From Catellatospora methionotrophica (lineage in GTDB: Bacteria > Actinomycetota > Actinomycetes > Mycobacteriales > Micromonosporaceae), in the NCBI RefSeq assembly GCF_011297335.1, contig NZ_JAAOTJ010000018.1, positions 62,001-126,000 on the forward strand: a stretch of 64,000 nt of DNA, written 5' to 3'. Made by a program: the position numbers and the translations under genes. Positions 7,788 through 16,146 of this stretch are shown piece by piece; position 1 is the stretch's first letter, and each line of letters starts with the position of its first letter. Below the pieces are notes generated by a model. That model had not been told where the DNA came from and did no database searches. It was given only the letters and a program-made list of their open reading frames with translations.

Positions 7788-8666
7788 ATGCACGAGCAGG
7801 ACAGGCTGGCCGAGCGCTTCGAACAGGACCGGGGACGGCTGCGCGCGGTGGCGCTGCGCATGCTCGGCTCCTCGGCCGAGGCCGACGACGCCGTGCAGGA
7901 GGCCTGGCTGCGGCTGAGCCGCACCGACGCCGCCGAGGTAGGCAACCTCAGCGGCTGGCTGACCACCGTCGTCGGCCGCATCTGCCTGGACATGCTGCGC
8001 TCGCGCAGCACCCGGCGCGAGGACCTGCTCGACGACGCCGCCGACACCGACCTGCCGCCGCTCGGCGCGACCACCGCCGCGGCCGACCCCGAGCAGCAGG
8101 CGGTGCTGGCCGACTCCGTCGGGCTCGCGCTGCTCGTCGTGCTCGACACCCTCTCCCCCGCCGAGCGGCTGGCCTTCGTACTGCACGACATGTTCGCCGT
8201 GCCGTTCGACGAACTGGCCCCCGTCATCGGCAAGTCCCCCGACGCGGCCCGGCAGCTGGCCAGCCGCGCCCGCCGACGGGTACAGGGCCAGACCCCGACC
8301 GGAGACACCGACCAGTCCCGCCGCCGCCAGGTCGTCGAGGCGTTCCTGGCCGCGGCGCGCGAGGGCCGCTTCGAGGCACTGGTCACCATGCTCGACCCCG
8401 ACGTGGTGATGCGCGCCGACGCGACCGCCGTGTCCTACGGCTCCACCGGCGCCAAGCACGGCGCGGCAGCCGTCGCCGGGTACTGGAACGGCCAGGCCGC
8501 CGAGGCGCGCACCGCGCTGCTCGACGGCGTCGTCAACGCGGTCTGGGCCCCGCGCGGCAAGGTGCGCGTCGCACTGGCGTTCACCATCGTCGACGACCGC
8601 ATCGCCGCCATCGACCTCACCGCCGACCGCGACCGCCTCGCCGACCTGGACGTGGAACTGCTCTGA
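7788..8666 (+). CDS. ECF41-family RNA polymerase sigma factor with C-terminal SnoaL-like domain
   Basis: A 292-residue ECF sigma factor. Region 2 includes MLGSSAEADDAVQEAWLRL and GWLTTVVGRICLDMLRSR; region 4 includes LSPAERLAFVLHDMFAVPFDELAPVIGKSPDAARQ. After RARRRV there is a roughly 115-residue SnoaL/NTF2-like extension (VVEAFLAAAREGRFEALVTML...), which in ECF41/SigJ proteins controls activity in place of an anti-sigma factor. The usual glycine-rich C-terminal signature is not clear here. I chose ATG 7788 because GGGGAGG sits 10 bases upstream; earlier in-frame ATGs (7740, 7779) are too close to promoter or ribosome-site elements. Likely autoregulated through the box at 7677-7703. Confidence 0.88.
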   Translation: MHEQDRLAERFEQDRGRLRAVALRMLGSSAEADDAVQEAWLRLSRTDAAEVGNLSGWLTTVVGRICLDMLRSRSTRREDLLDDAADTDLPPLGATTAAADPEQQAVLADSVGLALLVVLDTLSPAERLAFVLHDMFAVPFDELAPVIGKSPDAARQLASRARRRVQGQTPTGDTDQSRRRQVVEAFLAAAREGRFEALVTMLDPDVVMRADATAVSYGSTGAKHGAAAVAGYWNGQAAEARTALLDGVVNAVWAPRGKVRVALAFTIVDDRIAAIDLTADRDRLADLDVELL

Positions 8667-8680
8667 CGAACGGGGACGGG

Positions 8681-9904
8681 TCAGCCCCCGTCGCGCAGGC
8701 GGCCGATCTCCGTCATCAGGTAGCGCAGCTCAGGGGCGCTGGACGTGGCGACCGCGGCGGCGCGTAGCTGCTCGATCGCCGCCGGCCGGTCACCTGCCAT
8801 CTCCAGCAGGTGGCCGCGCACGGCGGCCAGCCGGTGGTGCCCGGACAGCGGCCCGTCGAGGGTCTCCAGCAGCTTCAGGCCCGCTCGCGGCCCGTCCACC
8901 ATGGCCAGCGCCACGGCACGGTTGAGGGTGACCATCGGGTTGGGCTGGATGCGCTCCAGCACCCCGTACAGGGCGAGGATCTGCGGCCAGTCGGTCTCGG
9001 CCGCCTTGGCCGCCTCGTCGTGCACCGCGGCGACGGCCGCCTGCAGCTGGTACGGCCCGACGGCGCGCTGCCGCAGCGCCGCGCTGACCAGCGCGATCCC
9101 CTCGGTGATGGCCGCCCGGTCCCAGCGGGCGCGGTCCTGCTCGGGCAGCGGGATCAGCTCCCCGTGCGGTCCGGTGCGCGCGTCGCGGCGGGCGTCGTTG
9201 AGCAGCATCAGCGCCAGCAGCCCGGTGACCTCGGGCTCCCCGGGCAGCAGCCGGTGCACTGCACGGGCCAGCCGGATCGCCTCCTTGGACAGGTCGGTGC
9301 GCACCAGCTCGCCGCCACCGCTGCTGGCGTACCCCTCGCTGAAGATCAGGTAGAGCACGTGCAGCACGGCGTCGAGCCGGGCGCGCCAGTCCGCGCCCGA
9401 CGGCAGCCGGAACGGCTCGCCGGAGGCCTGCACCCGCTGCTTGGCACGGCTGATCCGCTGGCCCATGGTGGCCTCCGGCACCAGGAACGCGGCGGCGATC
9501 TCGGCGGTGGTCAGGCCACCGACGGCCCGCAGCGTCAGCGCGATCGCCGAAGCGGGCGTCAGGGCGCTGTGCGTACACATGAACAGCAGCTGCAGCGTGT
9601 CGTCGCGGTCCCCGCCGGTCGCGTCGGCGGCGGCCCCGGCCACGGGCTCCCAGTCCTGCTCCTCCCGGCGGCGTCGGGCGTCGTCACCGCGCCACATATT
9701 GATCAGCCGTCGCGAGGCGGTCGCGATCAGCCACGCCTCGGGGCTGTCCGGCAGCCCTTCACCCGGCCAGTGCAGGTGCGCGGCGAGCAGCGCCTCCTGT
9801 ACGGCGTCCTCGGCGGTGTCGAAGTCGCGGTACTTGCGCGCGACCACCGCGAGGACCCGCGGCGCGAGTTCGCGCAGCAGGTCCTCGATCGACCGGTCGG
9901 TCAC
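8681..9904 (-). CDS. ECF42-family RNA polymerase sigma factor with C-terminal TPR-like domain
   Basis: A 407-residue protein. Residues 1-165 are sigma-70 regions 2 and 4 (DFDTAEDAVQEALLAAHLHW, SPEAWLIATASRRLINMWR, TTAEIAAAFLVPEATMGQRISRAK). Residues from about 190 form the helical extension of ECF42 proteins, with LDAVLHVLYLIFSEGY, the strongest family marker, then TPR-like helices ending EQLRAAAVATSSAPELRYL. ECF42 factors lack an anti-sigma factor and use this domain for control. The gene lies 7 bases after a DGPF/YCII gene, the typical ECF42 partner. Confidence 0.92.
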   Translation of the reverse strand: MTDRSIEDLLRELAPRVLAVVARKYRDFDTAEDAVQEALLAAHLHWPGEGLPDSPEAWLIATASRRLINMWRGDDARRRREEQDWEPVAGAAADATGGDRDDTLQLLFMCTHSALTPASAIALTLRAVGGLTTAEIAAAFLVPEATMGQRISRAKQRVQASGEPFRLPSGADWRARLDAVLHVLYLIFSEGYASSGGGELVRTDLSKEAIRLARAVHRLLPGEPEVTGLLALMLLNDARRDARTGPHGELIPLPEQDRARWDRAAITEGIALVSAALRQRAVGPYQLQAAVAAVHDEAAKAAETDWPQILALYGVLERIQPNPMVTLNRAVALAMVDGPRAGLKLLETLDGPLSGHHRLAAVRGHLLEMAGDRPAAIEQLRAAAVATSSAPELRYLMTEIGRLRDGG

Positions 9905-9911
9905 CGCCGGG

Positions 9912-10307
9912 TCAGGCGTCGGTCGGCGGCGGGCCGACGATCGGGCGCACCTCGATCGGGATGCCGAGCGGCGCGCCGTCCTTGCCGGGCGCGGACGACG
10001 CCTTGGCGGCGATCTCGTACGCCCGCTCGGGGCTCGCGCAGTCGACGATCCAGAACCCGATCAGGAACTCCTTGGCCTCGGGGAACGGGCCGTCGGTGAC
10101 CGCGGGCGCGCCCTTGCCGTCGTGGCGGACGATGCGGGCCTGGTCGGGGAAGGTCAGGCCCTCGTTGAAGACCATCTCGCCGGCCTCGCGCAGCTCGCGG
10201 TCGAAGTCGTGCTGGAAGGCGATGTGCCGCTTCACGTCCTGCTGGGACCAGTTCAGGATGCCCTCGGTCGCGTCCTGACCGGTGTGCATCATGATCATGT
10301 ACTTCAT
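9912..10307 (-). CDS. YCII-related (DGPF) family protein, ECF42 partner
   Basis: A 131-residue YCII-fold protein starting MKYMIMMHTGQD and carrying the family-naming motif TDGPFPEAKE with FLIGFWIVDC after it. The ATG follows CAGGAGGAGCAC, a strong ribosome site; longer in-frame starts upstream have none. It is cotranscribed with the ECF42 sigma gene and likely part of its regulon. A possible ECF42-like promoter lies upstream: TGTCGA at 10408-10403 on the minus strand and TGTC 17 bases further on. Biochemical function is unknown for the family. Confidence 0.9.
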   Translation of the reverse strand: MKYMIMMHTGQDATEGILNWSQQDVKRHIAFQHDFDRELREAGEMVFNEGLTFPDQARIVRHDGKGAPAVTDGPFPEAKEFLIGFWIVDCASPERAYEIAAKASSAPGKDGAPLGIPIEVRPIVGPPPTDA

Positions 10308-10505
10308 GTCGTGCTCCTCCTGGCGATCCGTGGTGGCGGCGGCCGCCCGTCGGGCCTGTCCCGCCACCCTCTCACCGGGTAGACACCGCCGAGCACGGGC
10401 CTTCGACATCCGCGCCGCACTTTTCTCAACATTTTTTCCAGCAGCGCGTACGACATGGTCAGGGGCCCCGTCCAGCCGGACGGAGCCCCTGCGCGCGGGG
10501 GCGTC

Positions 10506-10772
10506 TCAGTCCGGCCAGCTGCCGGTGAGCGCCTTGACCCCGTGCGCGCCGCCGCGGTCGACCGCGGCCTTGACGAGCCCGAAGACCGCACCCTGCAGCG
10601 CCGCGGCGAGCAGGATCTCGGTCCACCCTTTCGTCGGATCGGTGGCGTGCGGCGCCTCGCGCTTGCCGGAGACGATCCGCCAGACCTGCTTGAACGCCAC
10701 CCCGGCGACGACGCCGGCCACGGCGCCGCCCACCATCCCGATCGGCTTGTACACCACCTTCTGCGTGTTCAT
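10506..10772 (-). CDS. DUF4235 small membrane protein
   Basis: An 88-residue protein starting MNTQKVVYKPIGMVGGAVAG with a glycine-rich hydrophobic segment at 9-28, the DUF4235 signature KQVWRIVSGKREAP...TDPTKGW, and a second hydrophobic segment (EILLAAALQGAVFGLVKAAVDR). This family of small, two-helix actinobacterial membrane proteins has no known function. It is monocistronic. Confidence 0.85.
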   Translation of the reverse strand: MNTQKVVYKPIGMVGGAVAGVVAGVAFKQVWRIVSGKREAPHATDPTKGWTEILLAAALQGAVFGLVKAAVDRGGAHGVKALTGSWPD

Positions 10773-10894
10773 GCCAGGCGCATACCCGCTTCGGCCGACG
10801 CGTACCGCCAGCTCCGCGACGTTTGCGGCGGCGGGGCCCACGGCGTGCTCCCGGCTTGCCACGCACGTCCACATCGGACCAGGTTCGCGCTGAT

Positions 10895-10936
10895 AGAGAG
10901 CGCTCTCTTGACGGCGGGGCGACGCCGCCTTAACGT
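10895..10936 (+). promoter_or_regulatory. LacI/CebR-like operator and promoter of the GH16 gene
   Basis: AGAGAGCGCTCTCT (10895-10908) is a perfect 14-base palindrome centred on GCGC, as in operators of actinobacterial LacI-family regulators of polysaccharide use (CebR class). It abuts a good promoter: TTGACG (10908-10913), 17 bases, TAACGT (10931-10936). A repressor bound here would cover the -35. The rest of the gap to 11028 holds an AT-rich stretch (10941-10970) and GGGAGG before the gene. Confidence 0.6.
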
Positions 10937-11027
10937 GACGGTTGTCAATTTATTAACAGTGCTTACCAAAAGTGTCCTGCCCGGAACTCCTGGTAGCACG
11001 CCTCATACGCTCCTGGGAGGTAGTCCC

Positions 11028-12281
11028 ATGCGCAGACCGACCCGACTGCTGGCCCGGCTGACCGTGGCCGCGCTCGCCGCCGCCGGCCTCACCGTGCCCG
11101 CCACCGTCATCACCGCCACCCCCGCCCTCGCCGTCGGCCCGCAGACCTGGTCCGACGAGTTCAACGCGGCCGCCGGCGCCCCCGTCAACGGCAGCAAGTG
11201 GAAGTTCGACATCGGCGGCGGCGGCTGGGGCAACAACGAGCTGCAGTACTACACCAACAGCACCAGCAACGCCGTGCACGACGGCGCGGGCAACCTCGTC
11301 ATCACCGCCCGCCGCGAGAACCCCGCCGGCTACGGCTGCTGGTACGGCAGCTGCCAGTACACGTCCGCGCGCCTGCTCACCGCCGACAGGTTCACCCAGA
11401 CCTACGGCCGGTTCGAGGCACGTATCAAGATCCCGCGCGGGCAGGGCATCTGGCCCGCGTTCTGGATGCTCGGCAGCGACATCGGCACGAACCCGTGGCC
11501 GAACAGCGGCGAGATCGACATCATGGAGAACATCGGCAAGGAGCCCGGCACGGTCCACGGCAGCCTGCACGGCCCCGGCTACTCCGGCTGCTGCTCGCTG
11601 ACCGGCCAGTACACCCTGCCCGGTGGAGCCCGCCTCGCCGACGCCTTCCACACGTACGCCGTCGACTGGGCGCCCGACTCGGTGACCTGGTTCATCGACG
11701 GCATCCAGTACTCCCGCAAGACCCGCGCCGACGCGGGCAGCAACCGCTGGGTCTTCGACCACCCGTTCTTCATGCTGCTGAACGTGGCCGTCGGCGGCAA
11801 CTGGCCCGGCAACCCCGACGGCAGCACCGTCTTCCCGCAGTCGATGGTCATCGACTACGTCCGGGTCTTCGCCCAGGACGGCGGCACCCCGCCAGCCGGG
11901 GCCACCCCGCTCATCGGGCAGAGCAGCAACCGCTGCATCGACATCCCGAACTCCAACACCGCCAACGCCACCCGGCTGCAGATCTGGGACTGCAACGGCT
12001 CCGGCGCGCAGCGCTGGTCCTTCGAGGCCGACGGCAGCCTGCGGGCGCTGGGCAAGTGCATGGACGTCGCGGCCGGCTCCTCGGCCGACGGCGCGGCCAT
12101 CCAGCTCTACGACTGCAACGGCAGCGGGGCGCAGAAGTTCGTCCTCAGCGCAGCCGGTGACCTGGTCAACATCCAGGCCAACAAGTGCGTCGACGTGACC
12201 GCCAACGGCACCGGAAACGGTGTCAAACTCCAGCTCTACACCTGCAACGGCACCGGCGCCCAGAAATGGCGCAAGGGCTGA
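11028..12281 (+). CDS. Secreted GH16 endo-beta-1,3-glucanase with C-terminal ricin-type (CBM13) domain
   Basis: 417 residues. Residues 1-37 are a signal peptide ending ATPALA. Residues 38-285 are a GH16 beta-jelly-roll with the catalytic motif EIDIMENIG, in which Glu162 is the nucleophile and Glu167 the acid/base. FEARIKIPRGQGIWPAFWML and TWFIDGIQYSRK are further GH16 blocks. Residues 292-417 form a beta-trefoil with three Q-x-W-like repeats (LQIWDCNGSGAQRW, IQLYDCNGSGAQKF, LQLYTCNGTGAQKW) that bind galactose or glucan ends. It probably degrades laminarin or fungal beta-glucan outside the cell. GGGAGG lies 7 bases before the ATG. Confidence 0.93.
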   Translation: MRRPTRLLARLTVAALAAAGLTVPATVITATPALAVGPQTWSDEFNAAAGAPVNGSKWKFDIGGGGWGNNELQYYTNSTSNAVHDGAGNLVITARRENPAGYGCWYGSCQYTSARLLTADRFTQTYGRFEARIKIPRGQGIWPAFWMLGSDIGTNPWPNSGEIDIMENIGKEPGTVHGSLHGPGYSGCCSLTGQYTLPGGARLADAFHTYAVDWAPDSVTWFIDGIQYSRKTRADAGSNRWVFDHPFFMLLNVAVGGNWPGNPDGSTVFPQSMVIDYVRVFAQDGGTPPAGATPLIGQSSNRCIDIPNSNTANATRLQIWDCNGSGAQRWSFEADGSLRALGKCMDVAAGSSADGAAIQLYDCNGSGAQKFVLSAAGDLVNIQANKCVDVTANGTGNGVKLQLYTCNGTGAQKWRKG

Positions 12282-12316
12282 CCCCTCCCCCACCCCGCCG
12301 CCTGCGGCCGGGCTGC

Positions 12317-12371
12317 AGTTTCGGGGAAGGTGCGGTATTCGGCCCGCCGATGCCGCGGTTTCCCCGAAACT
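12317..12371 (+). terminator. Possible terminator after GH16 gene
   Basis: Inverted repeat AGTTTCGGGGAA (12317-12328) and TTCCCCGAAACT (12360-12371), 12 perfect pairs around a 31-base GC-rich loop, 36 bases after the GH16 stop. No U-run follows, as is usual in actinomycetes. Confidence 0.4.
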
Positions 12372-12492
12372 CAACCACCTCGATGGGTGATGACCGCCCC
12401 GTTCCCCGGATGCGCCGAATCCGGGGGGCGGGGCACATTCGTCGTGTGGTGCGGGACTGCGACACCGGTCACCGAACCGAGCTGGACGCGGC

Positions 12493-12705
12493 CTACGCGA
12501 ATGGCGCAACCTCCGCGACCGTGGCGATCACCCCACCCCACTGATCGCGACAGGCATACGACAAGCTCGCGTGAATGGTCCGATCGTCGTTGTCCCGCAG
12601 CACCGGACGACCGCAGTGGACGCACGGGGCCACACGCGGATAGGTGCGACCGGCAACACTCCGGGATATCGGTGCCTTTGGAACGTCATCGGGCGTAGCC
12701 GGCAC
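12493..12705 (-). CDS. Small CxxC (zinc-ribbon-like) protein, unknown function
   Basis: A 70-residue reading frame starting with GTG, 6-12 bases after the purine-rich ribosome site GGAGAGGAGAGG. Its second half, VAPCVHCGRPVLRDNDDRT then SLSYACRD, has the look of a treble-clef or zinc-ribbon (CxxC plus a later Cys). The first half is polar and probably unstructured. I do not recognise a named family. The long upstream continuation of this frame overlaps the XRE gene and is not credible. A strong hairpin (12735-12772) sits about 30 bases before the start. Confidence 0.5.
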   Translation of the reverse strand: MPATPDDVPKAPISRSVAGRTYPRVAPCVHCGRPVLRDNDDRTIHASLSYACRDQWGGVIATVAEVAPFA

Positions 12706-12734
12706 GGCCTCTCCTCTCCAATCCGTGAGCAGTC

Positions 12735-12772
12735 CCTGGTCGGACGGGACACCCACGTCCCGTCCGACCAGG
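12735..12772. repeat. Perfect 16-bp inverted repeat with 6-base loop
   Basis: CCTGGTCGGACGGGAC (12735-12750), loop ACCCAC, then its exact complement (12757-12772). It is a very stable hairpin on either strand. It lies upstream of the small leftward CxxC gene and about 260 bases before the rightward XRE gene. It could be a leader attenuator or terminator, or a small dispersed palindrome. The remaining DNA from 12773 to 13035 shows no other gene that I can support. Confidence 0.75.
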
Positions 12773-13035
12773 TCACGGTCTGGCACGTCAGCCGCGAGGC
12801 GATGGACCGCCGGGTGCGAGCGGGAGATCGGCTCACCTCCAGCAGACGATTCTGACCGGGCACCGAAATAAGCGGCCGCTCCGACTTCTGCGAAGCAACC
12901 CGGGTTCGGTACCGCCATGAATGTTCTACCTGTCGATCCACCAGTGACAGAGCGGCGATGACGCAGAAATGATGCAACGACCTTGCGAGCACGCCAATGA
13001 TGTGCGTGGATGTCAATGGGATTGGAGGGTGTGCC

Positions 13036-14202
13036 ATGGTGCGTGGCCGATTGGCGGAGCGCCGCAAAGCAGTCGGGCTCAGCCAGGAGGGACTCGCCGA
13101 GTCGCTGGGCGTTGACCGCTCGACGATAGTGCGCTGGGAACGAGGGACCGCCCGCCCACAACCCTGGCTACGGCCACGGCTGGCGAGCGCGCTTCACGTG
13201 TCGATCCGCGAGTTGGCGGATCTGCTGGACGACACCGCTGACGCCGCCGCGTCCGCCGAGGCTGCTCGGCAGTCTACGGCTCCGGCATGGGACGGAAGTG
13301 GCGTACAGACGATGCACCGCTTCCGGCACGCCGACCCGCGACTGGGCGGTGAGTTCCTGTACGACGACGTCTTGGCATACCTGCGACTGGCCGTCGCCCC
13401 CAGATTGTTCGACGTCGCCGACGGCGACACGGCACCGCTGTTCGCCGCCGCCGCAGGCTTGACCGAGATGGCGGGATGGATGGCCTACGACAGCGGATTG
13501 ACGGTGCTCGCAGGCCGCCACTTCCACCGGGCGTTCGAGTTCGCAAGAACGAGCGGCAATCGCGACCTGGGTGCACACATCCTGGCAAGCCTCAGCCATC
13601 TCGCCCATCACGACCGGCAGCCGACAGAAGGCATCCGCTACGCCGAACGTGGGCTGAACCTCCTGCGCGGCGAACCCGCCGATGCGGGCGTGGACGCACG
13701 TCTGCACGCGATGCTCGCGCGTGGGCACGCGGCGCACCGGGACGCCGCACAGTGCGACGCGAGCATCGACACTGCCCAGCGGCTGCTACAGCAACCTCTC
13801 CGCGCGACGACATCGCCGTGGCCCAGCATGTTCGACCGGGGCTCGTTGGCCATCGAGAAGGCTCGCTGCTATCAACAGCTCGGGCGGTTGTCGCGCGCCC
13901 GAGCCGCAACCGCTTCGGCAATCGCCGCCCGTGCCCCCGACCGGATCCGCAGCCGGGCATTCGCACAGTTGACAGCCGTGTCGACCATGATCGAGGAAGG
14001 CAGCCTCGACGAGGCCTGTGCGATGGCCGGGGAGGTCGTCGACGTCACGAGGACGCTCGGATCTCAGCTGGTGCTCAGGCAGTTGGAAGGGCTGCTGCCA
14101 CGGCTCGCCCCGTACGCTGACAATCGTGATGTCGCCGCATTCCTCGACCGCCTACGCGGCCGGTTGTCCCAACGGCACCGGCCACCCGAACGCTCTAGCT
14201 GA
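13036..14202 (+). CDS. XRE-family HTH regulator with TPR-like C-terminal region
   Basis: 388 residues. Residues 3-55 are a helix-turn-helix of the XRE/Cro type (LAERRKAVGLSQEGLAESLGVDRSTIVRWERG). The rest is helical and TPR-like, with repeats such as HFHRAFEFARTSGNRDLGAHILASL and AEAARQS. This layout (HTH plus tetratricopeptide sensor) is common in actinomycete regulators that sense a ligand or partner. GGAGGG lies 7 bases before ATG 13036. The NUDIX gene begins 11 bases after its stop, so the pair is an operon and the regulator probably controls it. Confidence 0.85.
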   Translation: MVRGRLAERRKAVGLSQEGLAESLGVDRSTIVRWERGTARPQPWLRPRLASALHVSIRELADLLDDTADAAASAEAARQSTAPAWDGSGVQTMHRFRHADPRLGGEFLYDDVLAYLRLAVAPRLFDVADGDTAPLFAAAAGLTEMAGWMAYDSGLTVLAGRHFHRAFEFARTSGNRDLGAHILASLSHLAHHDRQPTEGIRYAERGLNLLRGEPADAGVDARLHAMLARGHAAHRDAAQCDASIDTAQRLLQQPLRATTSPWPSMFDRGSLAIEKARCYQQLGRLSRARAATASAIAARAPDRIRSRAFAQLTAVSTMIEEGSLDEACAMAGEVVDVTRTLGSQLVLRQLEGLLPRLAPYADNRDVAAFLDRLRGRLSQRHRPPERSS

Positions 14203-14213
14203 CCGCCGTATCC

Positions 14214-14756
14214 ATGAACGGTGAAAGTCCGCTCTATCAGCGCGATCCAGAAGCCTGGCAGGCGTATCTGGCCGAGGGCAACCGCGTCCAGCCTCGCAAG
14301 AGGGTCGGCGCGGACGTCCTGTTCCGCGATCAGACCGGCAACGTGCTGATCGTCGAGCCACAGTACAAGCCGGGGTGGGATCTTCCTGGTGGCATGGCGG
14401 AGGCCAACGAGGCCCCGGTGGCGGCAGCGGCGCGCGAGGTGGCCGAAGAACTCGGCCTGGCCTGGTCCGGGGGACGCCTGCTCGTGCTCGACTGGGTGCC
14501 ACCGCACGGACCCTGGGACGACAGCCTCATGTTCGTCTTCGACGGAGGACTGCTCACCCTCTCCGAGCAGCAAGACATCACCCTCTCCAGCGATGAGCTG
14601 GCGTCGTATGCCTTCGTCCCGGCTGAGGAGGCTCCCGCGAAGGTCGGTCCACGACTTGCACGTCGTCTCGACGCGGCGCTGCGAGCGATGGCAGACGGTG
14701 TCACGGTGTACCTCCATGACGGCCGCACCGTCGAACCTGTCGTACCGCCTCGATAA
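14214..14756 (+). CDS. NUDIX hydrolase
   Basis: A 180-residue NUDIX protein with a complete box: G60, E66, R74-E75-V-x-E78-E79-x-G81 (GX5EX7REUXEEXGU). The fold start RVGADVLFRDQTGNVLIVEP and GWDLPGG are typical. It would hydrolyse a nucleoside diphosphate linked to another moiety; the substrate is not predictable. It is cotranscribed with the XRE regulator (11-base gap). Confidence 0.9.
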   Translation: MNGESPLYQRDPEAWQAYLAEGNRVQPRKRVGADVLFRDQTGNVLIVEPQYKPGWDLPGGMAEANEAPVAAAAREVAEELGLAWSGGRLLVLDWVPPHGPWDDSLMFVFDGGLLTLSEQQDITLSSDELASYAFVPAEEAPAKVGPRLARRLDAALRAMADGVTVYLHDGRTVEPVVPPR

Positions 14757-14848
14757 TCTGCCCCGGTGACCCGCCCCGGCGCGCCTGCCACGCCGTCATA
14801 CTCCAGGCTGACGAGCCATGGCTGCTGGGCCATGGGCGTGTAACGGCC

Positions 14849-15517
14849 GTGACCGGACACGGGCTCAGACTTCCCACCGGCCTGACCCGACGCGCTCGGG
14901 CCTACCTGACCGCGTACGCGGTCCGGCGGGCGGTCTGGTCGCCCGAGCAGCACCGGCGGCACTGGCACCGGTCCGGCCTGCCCGACGCGGCGATCGAGCG
15001 GCTGGCCGCCTTCCAGGGCCGCTGGGGAGGACTGGAACTCCCGCCGACTCCCGAGTACGAGGGCGGCCCGCTGGTCCTCGACGCGGCCGATCCCGCCGTC
15101 ACGGACGCCCTCGGTCCGCACTTCGAGGCCGGTAAGCCGCGCCAGACCGTGGCTTACCGGTTCACGGTCGATGGCACTGGGCGCTTCGGCATCCTCGCGC
15201 AGGACTCGTGGGTTGCGCTCCACGCATCGACCGAGGGCTGGGTGGAGTCCGCCGCACTCCGCCGCCTAGCCGACAGCCTGCCCGCCGAGGTACGCATGGC
15301 CACCGGGCCCAAAATCGACGGCCTGCCCGACCGGTACGGGCTGCGCCCGCTGCCGGAGGTGGCCGGCCTCGCCGACGGCTGGTGGCGCGGCAAGGACACG
15401 CTGCTGGCGATCTACCGCGGTGAGGCCCGGCTGTTCGGAAACCCGCAGTACCAGACCGCATACCTGTATCTCGGCATCGAGGATCTCACCGAGCACCTAC
15501 GCCTTGGCGTCAGCTGA
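14849..15517 (+). CDS. Hypothetical protein
   Basis: A 222-residue soluble protein starting MTGHGLRLPTGLTRRARAYL from a GTG. A helical N-terminus (AYLTAYAVRRAVWSPEQHRRH) is followed by a mixed region (VAYRFTVDGTGRFGILAQDSWVALHAS) that looks like a SUKH/SMI1-type immunity fold, but I cannot assign it with confidence. The C-terminal third (DRYGLRPLPEVAGLADGWW) is acidic. No strong ribosome site is visible; the start is uncertain by up to 20 codons. It lies between a NUDIX gene and a toxin-antitoxin pair. Confidence 0.6.
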   Translation: MTGHGLRLPTGLTRRARAYLTAYAVRRAVWSPEQHRRHWHRSGLPDAAIERLAAFQGRWGGLELPPTPEYEGGPLVLDAADPAVTDALGPHFEAGKPRQTVAYRFTVDGTGRFGILAQDSWVALHASTEGWVESAALRRLADSLPAEVRMATGPKIDGLPDRYGLRPLPEVAGLADGWWRGKDTLLAIYRGEARLFGNPQYQTAYLYLGIEDLTEHLRLGVS

Positions 15518-15575
15518 CCCTGTAAGCAGCAACCTGTTGGTGCTGCGCCGTCGTCTTACGAGCAGCGGCAAGAAC

Positions 15576-16127
15576 TCAGATGCCGATGCGGGCGACCGCC
15601 CGGATGAGACCGTCACGCTCAAGTTGCGCCAGAACATCGTGGGCCGTCAGCGGGCGCAACGTCCGGGCGTCGGCGATCTGCTGGATGCAGCTCCATACCA
15701 CCGGCCTGGCGTCTTCGATCAGGGCGCAGACGAAATCGTCGGGCGTCTGCGCCCGCAGACCGTGTGCTGCGAGACGATCCGCCGGGAAGTCCCGCATGTT
15801 CCAGGTGATGATGGAATGAGCCTCGGCCGCGATTGCCGCGGCGACCACATGGCGATCGTCCTTGTCCGGCAGATCGATCGTGTCCGTCAGATCCTGGTAA
15901 TCGGTGACCAGGCAGTCGCGTACGGCAGCGTTGATGAGCTCACGTAGACGCCGGATCTTGGCGGCGTCGATGTCTGGGCGGTTGCGCCGCAGTGCCTCGG
16001 TCACCTCATCGAGGATCTGGTCGGTCCAGCGCGCACGGACCACACCGGCTCGGGCGAGACGGATAAGCAGGTCGCGCAGCGTATTCGGATAGAGCACATT
16101 GGCGTCGTAAATGACGGTCATCGGCAT
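15576..16127 (-). CDS. PIN-domain ribonuclease toxin
   Basis: A 183-residue PIN protein. Acidic residues expected for Mg-dependent RNA cleavage are present: Asp8 in MTVIYDANVLYP, the Asp/Glu pair in WTDQILDEVTEALRR, Asp in LPDKDDRHVVAAA, and Asp in IITWNMRDFPADRL. It follows the antitoxin gene by 19 bases on the same strand, the usual order of a type II module. The long C-terminal helix pair (from residue 140) is typical of the subclass with excisionase-like antitoxins. Confidence 0.88.
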   Translation of the reverse strand: MPMTVIYDANVLYPNTLRDLLIRLARAGVVRARWTDQILDEVTEALRRNRPDIDAAKIRRLRELINAAVRDCLVTDYQDLTDTIDLPDKDDRHVVAAAIAAEAHSIITWNMRDFPADRLAAHGLRAQTPDDFVCALIEDARPVVWSCIQQIADARTLRPLTAHDVLAQLERDGLIRAVARIGI

Positions 16128-16146
16128 CCGACTTCGCCCCCACTGG

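Noticed and set aside
12706-13161. Long upstream extension of the small CxxC frame
   Set aside because: It would overlap the XRE gene and pass through the 16-bp hairpin; composition is not protein-like.
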